NCBI GenBank assembly: GCA_020631735.1
Contig: CM036225.1
Coordinates: 66,328,662 to 66,392,661 of the forward strand
DNA from: Saccharum officinarum
Taxonomy: Eukaryota; Streptophyta; Magnoliopsida; Poales; Poaceae
DNA: 64,000 nt
Reading direction: 5' to 3'
A model generated the notes under the pieces. That model did no database searches and was not told where the DNA came from. It saw only the letters and a program-made list of their open reading frames with translations. Position numbers and translations under genes: made by a program. Every line of letters begins with the position of its first letter. Position 1 is the first letter of the stretch. Of the stretch, positions 22,288-37,599 are shown one piece after another.

Positions 22288-23981
22288 ATGTGGAACGCTG
22301 TGCAGAACGCGGCGCAGGTGACCGGAGTAGACGCCTTGTCGCTGATCGCGCTGATCGTGCGCGCGGCGGAGACGGCGAGCCGGAACAAGAAGACATGCCG
22401 CGAGCTGGTGGAGCAGGTTAAGCAGATCGGCGACCTGCTGCGGAGCCTAGAGGAGCAGCCCGGGGTGGGCATCATGCACCGGCCGGAGACGAGCGCCCTT
22501 CTCAGGGAGCTGCACGAGACGCTCCGGCTGGCGTGCACGGTCGTCGAGTCGTGCGGGCAAGGCGGCTGCGTCCACGGCTTGTGGGCCGGTGGGTCGCGGG
22601 CCAGCCGCCTGAGGGACGTCCAGAGCAAGATCGCCTTCTACCTCCAGCTGTTCCCCATCGTCAGCCACCTCGACAGCACCCGCCTCCTCGTGCAAGTTAT
22701 CAACAGCGCAGCTGCTCCCACCTCTGCTGGGGTATACTTACTATACATAATACATATGTGCTTATAATCATGCAAAATTGCAAATCCATGCACCAATTAT
22801 GCTATTTCAGGATGCTGAAGAGGAAGTTCTAAGGTCCTTTCAGAATCTCTCAGATCCTCAGGATGACCAAAGGTATGTCCCTCTCTGTACTCTGAGGCTA
22901 GTATATAGGTGATGTACATGTTTTGATGATGTTTCAATTCTTTTGGCTGTAGTAGGTTTCAGAATCTGAGTTTTTCTCAGTTGAGGAATGCCACAAATAA
23001 CTTCTCACTTGAGAATCAAATTGAACAAGGCCCTTTGGCCACTTTATACAAGGTAACTTTGTTCAAGAGTCTAGAACCAAATCGAACAAGGCCCTTTGGG
23101 TACTTAATTATATATATAATCATTGGACGTCTGTTTGGTTTCTTCAGGGTCAACTACATGGCAATCATGTCACTATAAAAAAACATTCAGTTACTTCAAG
23201 TTCAGAGCAAAAGCTACCACCAAGTATGAGTCAATATGAGCTATGTAAAAACGAAGTTCAGATTCTACCAAAGCTTCAGCACAAGAACATAGTCAAACTC
23301 TTGGGATTTTGTGCTGAAAGAAGCGAGAGGATAGTGGTCTATGAGCACATCGAAAATGGGAGCCTTGAGGACGTCATATTTGGCATGTTAATTTGTCAAC
23401 TAATTAATACAGTCATTCTGTATTCTACGTTTTGATAACCTAATAACTTGTCATCGCCGTCGTTGCGAACATCTTGCAGTGCGCATGGGAGCAGGGTTCA
23501 CAGTTGACTGGCCTACACGCTTCCGTATAATCGAAGGGGTCGCACAGGGTGCAGTTTATCTACACAATCATTCCAGGCTGCGCATCATCCACAGAGATTT
23601 GAAGCCATGCAACATTCTATTGGACTCAGATATGAACCCAAGAATATCTAATTTTGACTTGGCCAAAGTTTTGAGTGCTGGCGTAGACCAAGGCACTGCG
23701 GACTGTGTCGTAGGCTCAGTGTAAGACCGACCCAACTCTGTTTATTCAGTGGATTTATTGAATCTTACAAACTGAAAGCGATGCTCTGACATAGTCTTTC
23801 TGATCATTCAGTGGATTTATTGCACCAGAGTACATGAAAAATGGTACATTCTCGGTAAAGACCGATGTGTACAGCTTTGGTGTCATGGTCCTTGAAATAA
23901 TCAGTGGGAAAAGATGGACTCGGCCACTTCAGAAAACATATTACCGAGATCTACTCACATGGGTATGTAGTTAAACAACTT

Positions 23982-24038
<57 letters not shown>

Positions 24039-24438
24039 GTCTTGAAAAACATTACTCTGAGATATATCTTGCGTGCATATATCTTGTGTTCTTCCTCAGG
24101 CCTTCAATAGGACAACATGTTGCGGCAACAAAATGGTGCAGAGGCTCAAGGGTTTCATGCATCCAACGATGCACAGCATCGCCTTCTGCGGCAGGACAGT
24201 GCCACGGTGCCTCTCATTGCCGACGAGGAGGAGGGTAATGTCAAAGCAGAGGGAGATGAGGAGGTGTGTCCTGGTAGCCCTGCTTTGCATCCAAGAGAAG
24301 CCCGAGCGCCGGCCCAACATGCTGGAGGTCACGAGGATGCTGATGAGCTCCAGGAAGGCTGCTGTGCCGTTTCCTCGTCGGCCAGGCTACGCCACCGAGA
24401 GTCCGATGTACGCCGGCGATAGGAGCACGACGCCTTGA
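22288..24438 (+). CDS. ARPK/MCA-type N-terminal domain plus protein kinase-like domain
   Basis: A seven-exon model joins in frame: 22288-22731, 22811-22872, 22956-23052, 23148-23382, 23480-23720, 23812-23962, 24100-24438 (about 522 residues, TGA stop). Residues 1-148 ([20 protein letters not shown]...) match the N-terminal domain of rice putative kinases (ARPK) also found in MID1-complementing-activity channels. Residues from about 170 form a receptor-like-cytoplasmic-kinase fold: [16 protein letters not shown] (Lys about 212), [17 protein letters not shown] hinge, HRDLKPCN (Asp about 319), [19 protein letters not shown] and RRPNM. The Gly-rich loop is degenerate ([11 protein letters not shown]) and DFG reads NFD, so catalysis is doubtful. 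No signal peptide or membrane span was seen, so it is probably cytoplasmic or membrane-peripheral. The start was chosen because family members begin at this Met. All introns are GT-AG except intron 4 (GC-AG). The stretch after exon 6 is poorly conserved. Confidence 0.82.
23984..24038. repeat. (TC)n(TA)n microsatellite in the last intron of the kinase-like gene
   Basis: A dinucleotide tract of TC repeats turning into TA repeats, within the intron between exons 6 and 7. Confidence 0.97.
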
Positions 24439-25088
24439 GGGTGCTGCCTTATATTGATGCTTGTATATGGTAGTCTGCGCTTGCAGGCCACTCTGAGTTT
24501 GCATGGACTAGCTAGAAAACAGAAGTAGTTCATTATGTAATTGCATGGAGTGGCCATATATATACGGGATATCTCAATGGAATTCTAGCTGTAGGATTAT
24601 AACTTTTAACTTGTACCTATAATGCAGTAGTACACAACGGTGTTAAAATAAAGTCTCACGTCTCGCCGAGAGGATTTAGAAATTATGAGACTAATTAAAA
24701 AAATAAACCGTTGGTATTTACGATGATAAAACAGTCTATATTTAAAGAAAAATTATGCTACATACAGTCTATGTGTTTCTCTTGATTAAATGAAACCATC
24801 TTACAAAAAAGATGCTCAAAGGCATCAAGACCAACAAAGTTCATAGAAAATCCAATCAGAAGCCATTAAACCACAAGCAATTTTTAGGTAGTTCTATTAA
24901 TTCCTATAATACTAATTTTTAGAACTATTCCATCAACCCGTGCTCTCCAATGGGCTAGAATTTTAGGAGATATAAGTATTAGGTACTGTTTAATAATCTC
25001 TTCATCCTAAATTAGATATTTTGGTTTTTTTAATATATTGTTTTACTATATATCCTGACAGTACATCTAAGTGTATAAAAAAAACTTA
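24439..25088. other. 3' flank of the kinase-like gene; no gene seen
   Basis: AT-rich, with no open frame of interest. It ends at the solo LTR target-site duplication. Confidence 0.5.
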
Positions 25089-25093
25089 TGTAG

Positions 25094-28999
<3,906 letters not shown>

Positions 29000-29004
29000 T
29001 GTAG

Positions 29005-31041
29005 TTAGAAAACTCAAAACATCTTATAATTTGTAGAGGGTGGAGTACATCTAATAAAGAATTACTTATATTAAATTATATATGTTTTTTCTCTTTTTTA
29101 TTTTCTAACATAGCAGACATAATAGATACTCTATAGTCTATATCTAGTTATTATAAACTTATTGGTTACTATTTTTTCAATGAACTAATCTATATATTTT
29201 TCTATCATATTCATATTTTCTTTGCATGGTACCTTCATATATTTTAAATATGCAATTACTTTGAAATCTTACCATTAATCATGGTGGCTCTTGTTGCATC
29301 ATATATCTTATGAAGTCATGAATCTAAATTTTGATTTTTCAAATTTTATTCTTGTCAACTGTTATGGATTTTTGTGCTTATCCACTAACTCTCCTTTGTG
29401 CACTTTTTAAAATAAGGATTTTAGGTCATAGAGTATGTTCTTAAGTATTACAATAGCATAAGCCATTATTTGATTCATACACCATATCGCTAAAGATAAG
29501 TCACATAGCTTGAAGTGAGATCTTAGACAGGGGTAGCCATGCTAACCTCAAGAAAATTTTGATACTTAAACCTTATAATGATTGACTTTTTACTCTAAAG
29601 TATTTTTAAAGGACTAGGAAAATATAGCCACCAGTGGTCTTCCACATTTCTCAAGATGATTGAATTTTACCGTCAAGCAATTATATTTGCAGTAATGGTT
29701 ATACATATGAAACATTTTAGTTAAATACATAAATATATCTAAAGTAACAATCTATATGAATTATATGTTATGGTTACTAATATGGTTTTAAATAATTTGT
29801 TAGTATCATTAGTATATGAGTTATTAAGAAAATATTTTTTATGTGATGAACATAACATATGTATTTTATTGCTCTTGCATGTTGGCACGATGCATATATT
29901 TACTTTAATCAAATCTTACTATATTAATATTGATAAAGTGGGGTAATGTAGGAACATATACATGCTCTATTCGTTGTCTAAACAATGTTTTTTTTGTCAT
30001 GGGAGATGTTGATAATTTAGATGCAGTTTTGAGGGGTATTTAATTTTTCTAATAATAAGATGAAAATTGACTTATGTAAATTATTGATCATAATAAGAGG
30101 ATGTTAACACTTAAATGCAAATTAGCTGTACTTTAGATCATACTTCTTAAAGACATATGTGAGTCATGAGTTAGTTTATATTGTTTTACGTAATAGCAGA
30201 AATAGATAACTATTTAGAAAAATAGAATAGATTCAACTATTATTATTATTATCATCAGTGGGTAATTAGGTTACATAATTGATTGTAAGATGTCTCTGTT
30301 TTTTATGATAATTTCCAGGATCTAACCTTTGTTTTTCAATCTAGTCTTGTGAGGATTAACATGCAGCCTCCAGTGGGGACATCTAGTTAGAATTTCTAGT
30401 ATTTATATTTTTTCTAGTGTGATATGTATTTAGTTGAAATCTAGTCTTGAGATATATAAACTCCCGATACAACCCTTTTTGTATCTTCGTAAATATCTAA
30501 AGTTTATCTTTTAACTTTTAATCAAGTTGTTGCAATTTTTCACATGTTAATTAGAAATTCTACACATAAGCTGAAACTCGGCTTGCATCCAGACATTAAA
30601 CATGTTGAATTTATTATATCATAGAATTATATGTGTGTAATATTATTTATATATATCATAGAGTGCATTAAATTAAATTAAATTAAATTAAATTAAATAA
30701 TATTGATATGATATAATGTTTCAATAAAAATGTATAAACTTATTTAAAATAATAACTTATGAAATTTATTATCATGGAGTATTAGTATAAAGTGTTTTTG
30801 CTACGTGGTTTGTTAAGTGATCATTTTTCCATGTTTCATAAGTTTTTAAAATAAATATTTATCCTAATGTATACATGTTTATTTGATATACATGGTGGAA
30901 CATAGCATTATAGATATTTTATTTCACGATTATAGAAGTTTGTGAATTAGAAATATATATATGTATGGTACTTTATGCACTTGATTTACTTTTTAATAAT
31001 ATATTACTATTTATGTGTAGATTTCAGAGTTTTTTTGTTTA
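29005..31041. other. AT-rich interval between two solo LTRs
   Basis: No gene. A TTAAA-type pentamer run lies at 30668-30697. The stretch 29990-30420 shares blocks (GATAATTTAGATGCA; GCCTCC...CTAGTTAG) with sequence right of the second solo LTR (33757-34310), suggesting one older repeat family split by the LTR insertion. Confidence 0.5.
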
Positions 31042-31046
31042 TTTTT

Positions 31047-33710
31047 TGTAACACCCTAAAATTAACTTCTTTGTAAATATAGTTAAAATGATTTAATTTT
31101 GTATTTTTTGTACTCATGAAAACATAGGGAAATAAATTTTTTTGTTAAATTAAAATTCATCGTAGGGTGTAGAAACATTGTTGTGCGTACATGCTGTTGC
31201 ATATGGTTTATTGTGATGAGTGATTTTGATCAAAACCCAAAAGGATTCAAAATGCTTTTGAAATGTTTTGAAAATGGCTTTTGTGATAAAAGAAAAGGAA
31301 AAGAATTGGAAAACCCTCCCCGCCCTCGTTTCAGCCCAGCAGTAAGCAGAAGCCCGCATGGGCGCCTCCTCTTTGTGTGTGTATGACAAACCGGCCCCGG
31401 GCTCTCTCTCTCCCTGACAAAAGGCGGAGCCTCTACCTCGTCCTGTTTCACGTCGTCGTTGCTTTGCCGCTGTCTAGACCTCTTCGACAAGCTTCGGACT
31501 GAGGTAAGAAAGCCGCAGCTGCTTCCGCAAGCAGGTGCACAGGCGGGGACACTGGCTACTGATCCACGGCCAGGAGGGCGCGCGGAGGAGTCCTTCTACA
31601 TGGAGCACCATCTTCTCCAAATCGAGCACGTCAGCGCTGTTCTTCGCCGGCTGATGGACTGATGCACTCGCAAGCCAGCTACGTCGTTCCCTGCTCTTGC
31701 TGCTGAAGCCGAGCATGCTAGGATGCGTCCGCAGTTCATGCTGGACCGAGAAAGCATGTGACCAAGTCAGCTGCATCTTCCAATGATAATGGTATGCCAC
31801 ATTATTTAATCGGCTAAATACATTGCTTACATCATCCTTGCCTAGTAATTCAACATTTAATTGTGAATATATAAAATTTCAGCCGTTTCTTGGTCTATTT
31901 TTGAAGCGCTTTATTATAATATAATTAATTAGGCTACGGTTTAGTTTTCTTTACAAATATAAAATCTCTGCTACTTTTAAAAGCTTATTCTCTTCTGACC
32001 TCGTTTCACTGACTTGTGATGCTTATATATATGCATTTAAATTATAAGTTTGCTTAGTTTAAACACGCATATTAAATTCGAATATATGCCCTCACATGTT
32101 TTTCTTCCTTTTTGCAAAGTAAAGTTTAAATAACAAGTATTATGAGAGGTGTTTGCAAATAAAATATGACTAGTAGCGTTAACTCGACTTTTCAATTACA
32201 AAATATAAATTAACTAAATTAATATCTTTCACATGGTTTTGTAAATAAAATAAACCAAGCATATAGCCTTTACTCTTATGAGGTAAATTTTTGTTAGTTG
32301 TTTCTTTTTCATTGTAGCTCCGGATTAGCGTGCTTTTCGTGTCTGTGTTCGTAGCAACGTGTACAATGTCTTTAGAACCTTTTTTACTTGTTATTTCATA
32401 TGTTTGGTGTACTATTCTAATTTAGTTCTATTCTTTGCTTCGTGTATGATTGTATGAATGTTTGTGTGGTACTTTATAATTATGTACAGTCGGTAAGTTT
32501 TACGTGGTGATCAAGAAACAATCTTTTAGATCTGCAAACCAGCAGAAGATATGAGTTTAAGGTAAGTGCAACATGGGATCATCCTTATTTACTATTCATC
32601 TTTAATACACTTAATTCATGTGTATGTGTTTATCCTGTTACCCCTAAGGATATTCTAGCTTTTATATCTTGTACCTTGACACTCATGGGACATTGCATTG
32701 GGTAGTATAATGTTAGTGCTTTAATTCAATAACCCTGGTCTTGTAACTTGACTAATGATATATGCAATAAACATAAAATATGATTTTTAGCAACTTGGAA
32801 CAAAGGGGCTAGAGCATTATTTTTTATGGTGCTTTAGATTCCTCTCCTAAAAAAATTAACCAAAAGCGATCATCCGGGACATACAGTACAACCATGAGTG
32901 CTACATGGCCCTGACTTTAGTCAAGTATGAGGACATTTTCTAGCTTGTTAGTGGTTACCGAAAGACGTTAAGGGAAGCATCGGTTCAAGAATAGCTTCTT
33001 GTCTCTCAGAGTGTGTATAGCATGCGTGGAGTGTGCCAGTTTGTTAGAGGGCCTCCATTCGCCTAGCTCTTTCTTTGGCAGTCACTAATTTATTAAGGAC
33101 AATTTTTTGAAAGACTTCATAGTGAACCCTGCCGACCTTCTTTGATAGTGGGTCAAGAGGTTGGCCGCCTTGGGCAAAAGGGTAAATCATGGCCCAGGGT
33201 GAAAGTGTACAATCTCTATAGAGTGTAAAACTGATATATCAATCGTGCTCATGGTCACAAGCGGCCTTGGACCCTTATGGAATAGATGATCATTAATGAT
33301 AATTATGTTTATGCTATTCATTATTCATGTTTACCTGATCATATGGTTATTTGGGGCTTATGCTAAAATTATTGTTACTCAATTTCTAAAAGATGACTCA
33401 TTAAAAACTATCGCAGTAAATCCCATGTTATATTTGCTGAGTACGACATGCGCTCACCCTTGCTATTTTAACCACACCGGTTAGACTTTTGATCAACTAG
33501 TCAGTTGTCCCTGTAGAGTTGGAGCTTTCGCCTGAAGATCGAAGTGTTTTCCGTTGTCTGCTATCTAAGATTATATTCTTTGTATTAATACGTAATATTA
33601 TAAGTATTGTCTTTTCATATTACCCCTTATTTGTAGCCATATGTGTGATTTGACTTCCTGAGCTCAGATATAATGTGTATCTGGTTTTGTTGTTAAAACC
33701 AGGTGCTACA
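31047..33710 (+). mobile_element. Solo LTR, about 2.7 kb (gypsy-type, plus orientation)
   Basis: Begins TGTAACACCCTAAAATT and ends GGTGCTACA, with TTTTT on both sides (31042-31046 and 33711-33715) as the target-site duplication. It includes the LTR-like block TGCTGAGTACGACATGCGCT near 33437. No internal coding region. The target repeat is low-complexity, so boundary proof is weaker than for the 25-29 kb solo LTR, but TG...CA ends support it. Confidence 0.78.
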
Positions 33711-33756
33711 TTTTTATAGTGACTAAGGTACCTACAAATATAAAGATAATACCATA

Positions 33757-34145
33757 TATTATCTTTCACAATTGCATGTATGGATATGTTAAATGCAAAC
33801 TTAGAATATTGCTTTGCATTATCTTTCATAATGATAAAGGTAGATAATTTATAAAATCATTAGGAGTTATTTTAAATTATCTTTCACAATAGTATATGTG
33901 GGTAATTTAGATACAAAGTTCTAGGATTAAATTATCTTTCATAATGATAAAGTTGGGTAAATTTAGATGCAATGTTAGAGGTTTATTTTAAATTATGTTT
34001 CATAATGGCCAAGGTTAGTAATTTATATGCAAATTTAGGGGTTATTTTGAATTATCTTTTGTAATGGCAGAGGTGGGTAATTTACATGCAAAATTAGGGG
34101 TTACTTTATGTATTTTTCATAATGGCAGTGGTGGGTAATTTTTTA
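33757..34145. repeat. Minisatellite, about 60-bp unit
   Basis: About seven diverged copies of a unit containing ATTATCTTTCATAATGG and GGTGGGTAATTTAGATGCAA followed by TTAGGGGTTATTTT. Starts fall near 33757, 33818, 33876, 33930, 33993, 34052 and 34108. Confidence 0.82.
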
Positions 34146-34553
34146 ATAAACTATAGATCCAATGGTCATTATCGGTGATGATGATTAGAGTCTACCGAAT
34201 CAAAGGCTATATATTTCTGATTATTGTGAGAATTTCTATGATTTTTATTTTTTTCCTAGCGCGTCTGGTGAGAAGTAACGTGGTGCCTCCGTTGGAGCCT
34301 CTAGTTAGTAATAGTGAGATTAGTTGTTCTCATGAAATTAGTTCTGAAGTTAAATTTAACTTAAAAAATCAGATGTTTCCCTTTAAAATGAGCTAAATAC
34401 AGCACCATCCAAGCTAGAAATCAAGATATAACAGTTTGTAGGAAAAGGCATAATGAAAAATAATAGAAATCAAAGACAAGTAAAACAAGTATAGATTCAA
34501 TACGAACAAGAAGCAAATAGATAAATAGTTATATACCACTACTTTAATTGACA

Positions 34554-35878
34554 TCTATACTTCTAATAAAGCAAACTCCCACTAGCCTATTCTCTAGCTT
34601 CTCATTGATCCAATCCTGAAAAGTGATGTCATCCGCCCACTAAGTGACATCATGCACCCACTAAGCCCCATTTATCTTTCCACTGGCTATTTCTTTTGAA
34701 ATAGAAAAAAGTCATAGCACCTAAACCAAGTATCGTAATTAAAATCCAATTGCACTATGGTGTTCATCGCAATAAACTCTTCAAAACATGATCCCAAATG
34801 GATATATTTCGATAACTTTTTTGCAAACATTTAAACCGCTTCTAAGCAAAGGCTAGCAAAATTGTCATTTCTAAGCAAAAAATTAGCAAAACTGCAAATC
34901 ATATAGATTACATGTGGTCATCCAAAACATGTATGATTTTGTGAAGAAAAACTCCTAAAACTTTTAGGACGGGGGCTGACCCTCAGGTATAGTAGGGGTG
35001 AGGGGTTCGGGTGAATGAGATTTGGACGATCTATATTTGATTTGTGGACATGTCTAAAGTCTAACAAGAGAATCACAAATCTTGCAAGGACAAGTTAAGT
35101 AAAAGCTAAGAGAATGATACTTCTAATAAAGCAAACTCCCACTAGCCTATTCTCTAGCTTCTCATTGGTCCAATCCTGAAAAGTAATGTCATCCGCCCAC
35201 TAAGTGACATCATGCGCCCACTAAGCCCCATTTATCTTCCCACTGATTATTTCTTTTGAAATAGAAAAAAGTCATAGCACCTAAACCAAGTATCGTAATT
35301 AAAATCCAATTGCACTATAGTGTTCCTCGCAATAAACTCTTCAAAACAAGATCCCAGATGGATATATTTCGATAACTTTTTTTGCAAACATTTAAACCGC
35401 TTATAAGCAAAGCCTAGCAAAACTGTCATTTCTAAGAAAAAAAACTAGCAAAACTGCAAATCATATAGATTACATGTGGTCCTCCGAAACATGTATGATT
35501 TTGTGAAGGAAAACTCCTAGAACTTTTAGGACGGAGGGATGACCCTCAGGTATAGTAGGGGTGAGGGGTTTGGGTGGATGAGATTTGAACGATCTATATT
35601 TGATTTGTGGACATGTCTAAAGTCTAATAAGAGAATCACAAATCTTGCAAGGACAAGTTAAGCAAAAGCTAAGAGGATGAGAAAAACAATGTGCTATAGT
35701 AGCAACAAGTTTTTTTTTGAAAAGTAATACAAAATCTTCTGATGAAACCTATATGCCAATCGATACAATCTGCATAATTGTGCTAATGCATCTATACATA
35801 TATATCTTCTAATCCTTAGTCTAACTTCTTTATATTTCTACTTCAGACCCGCAGCAACGCGCGGGGCATTCCTACTAG
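34554..35878 (+). mobile_element. Non-autonomous Helitron with internal tandem duplication
   Basis: Begins TCTATACTTCTAATAAAGC, a typical grass Helitron 5' end, and ends with a hairpin (CCCGC 35848-35852, GCGGG 35861-35865) about ten bases before the terminal CTAG at 35875-35878. It sits between A (34553) and T (35879), as Helitrons do, with no target duplication. Inside, an approximately 560-bp unit that starts a few bases into the 5' end is repeated (34557 and 35117). No Rep/helicase is encoded. Confidence 0.88.
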
Positions 35879-36835
35879 TATATAGACAGTAGATGCTACG
35901 TCTACATGCATACAGCTTGGACTCTTGGCTTGAGGTCATAATATCAATTGATCAACTAAGTAAGACAATTGATCAATCCGTGGAGCTGATATTAAAACTG
36001 TGACACATAAAGTAGTACATGGGAGTAAAAAATGTTGATATGAGATGCTATTGTGACTAGACTAGATCTGATCAGTGCAAAGGCAACAGCGAAGATAGCA
36101 GAGCATCATGAATGCGTGATGGCAATAGAGTCCCAATGATTCTGCGCCGCGTTCCATGCATCCGTCTTCTACTCCTGTGCCTCCTCTCTCGACCTACCAG
36201 TGTCAGCGGCCAGCATGTTTACCAGTCAGTACTCAGTACATTACACGCAGAAAGAAACTTACAGAGTAACAAAATCATGCAAAAAATGTAATAGATGACC
36301 CATCAGAAGTTTTGCATACCTACAGTACAGTGGTGCTCTGTGGTCATGGTAAATGCTGTGACTGGGATGAGTGTCAGCTGCTTCCTGAAACACCCTGCCG
36401 ATCAAAGCAGTCTCAGACATATCCAGTTTTCGTCCAATAGAAGGATATTTGCTTTAGTCTTGAGAGGTATTGGAGACCGAGAGGTGTAGCCTTGTCCCAT
36501 TCATGTGGATCCAGTCCTAACCGGAGCTCCAGTAATGATGCTTTTATCCAAATGTTTTAAGACCTATTAGTAGTCAGCATTTCAAAAGTAGTTTAATTGG
36601 ATTTTATTCAAGGGTTAATTCAAATCATGTCATTATAATCACAGGTTGGGAAAAAGACCATTACTATTCATCTATTTGTAAATTTGATATTACAATTCAT
36701 ACGCTCCTTAAACAATGCCACTTTCTATGTCTTGGATGCCTTTGGACCCACATGCAGACGATCATAATTCCGTATGGATGAAAATTTGCCAAAAATAGCA
36801 AATTTTAATCCAGGACGGGACAATTTGTTTGATTT
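35879..36835. other. Intergenic sequence before the assembly gap
   Basis: No gene supported. The minus strand at 36320-36440 has a short open stretch ending at a GT-like donor, but it matches no family that I recognise. Confidence 0.45.
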
Positions 36836-36935
36836 NNNNNNNNNNNNNNNNNNNNNNNNNNNNNNNNNNNNNNNNNNNNNNNNNNNNNNNNNNNNNNNNN
36901 NNNNNNNNNNNNNNNNNNNNNNNNNNNNNNNNNNN
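36836..36935. other. Assembly gap (100 N)
   Basis: Exactly 100 N, the conventional placeholder for a gap of unknown size. It is flanked on the right by a TA repeat, which may have caused the assembly break. Confidence 1.
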
Positions 36936-36983
36936 AATATATATATATATATATATGGGCGAATGAGATCCTGACTTCTAAGT

Positions 36984-37290
36984 ATAAAAAACACAACACA
37001 TACCCTCTTTTGCCTACTTTCTCCCTACCCTGTTGTTTGTCACGCATCCGACGAGATTTGACAGTGTTCTAGGTGGTCTTGCCCATTCTAGGACAACCTC
37101 TGCGTGCTCCTCCTAGCTGACAGGTCTTCCTGGGAGGTGTTCGGGAGTCTACGAGGCGAAGAACTGGCTCAACATCGCCCTAATCAACCTCTCGATTGTT
37201 TCGTCGATCCGCTGCGTTCTTGCTACAGTCAAGGTTGATTGCGCCCGCTAACGTGCTAGTCATTGCAGTGTGTGGTCCTAACCTTTTAAC
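36984..37290. repeat. Retrotransposon-like repeat, related to 59930-60220
   Basis: Blocks GTTCTAGGTGGTCTTGCC, CTAGGACAACCTC and CAGGTCTT are shared in order with 59930-60220. They are probably LTR or leader fragments of one gypsy-like family. Confidence 0.5.
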
Positions 37291-37599
37291 CCAACAAGGC
37301 GTGAGAAGGTCCAGTGGCAGCAATTTCTATAGCGGTCTACAAGCTTTGCGTTCTGACAGAATAACGATAGAATTTATATAGCACACAGTATACAATGCAG
37401 AAAATTTGTTTTTCTGAAATTCTTATGACTGCTTATAATGTTGAATACCGAATCGCTTATAACAATTTGTGTTTATTTATTCCATGGGCAAATTCGATAG
37501 CATGGATGGATATTGCATACGCTCTGACGTCTCCATCATAACATTATTATGGGCATGCTGCTGCCGTACGTAGCTCTTATCAGTACTCTGCCCCATTAT

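Noticed and set aside
33757..34145. CRISPR-like regular repeats
   Set aside because: Units are diverged and contiguous without unique spacers; the genome is eukaryotic.
36320..36440. Possible minus-strand exon ending at a GT donor
   Set aside because: Short, no recognised family, no partner exon found.
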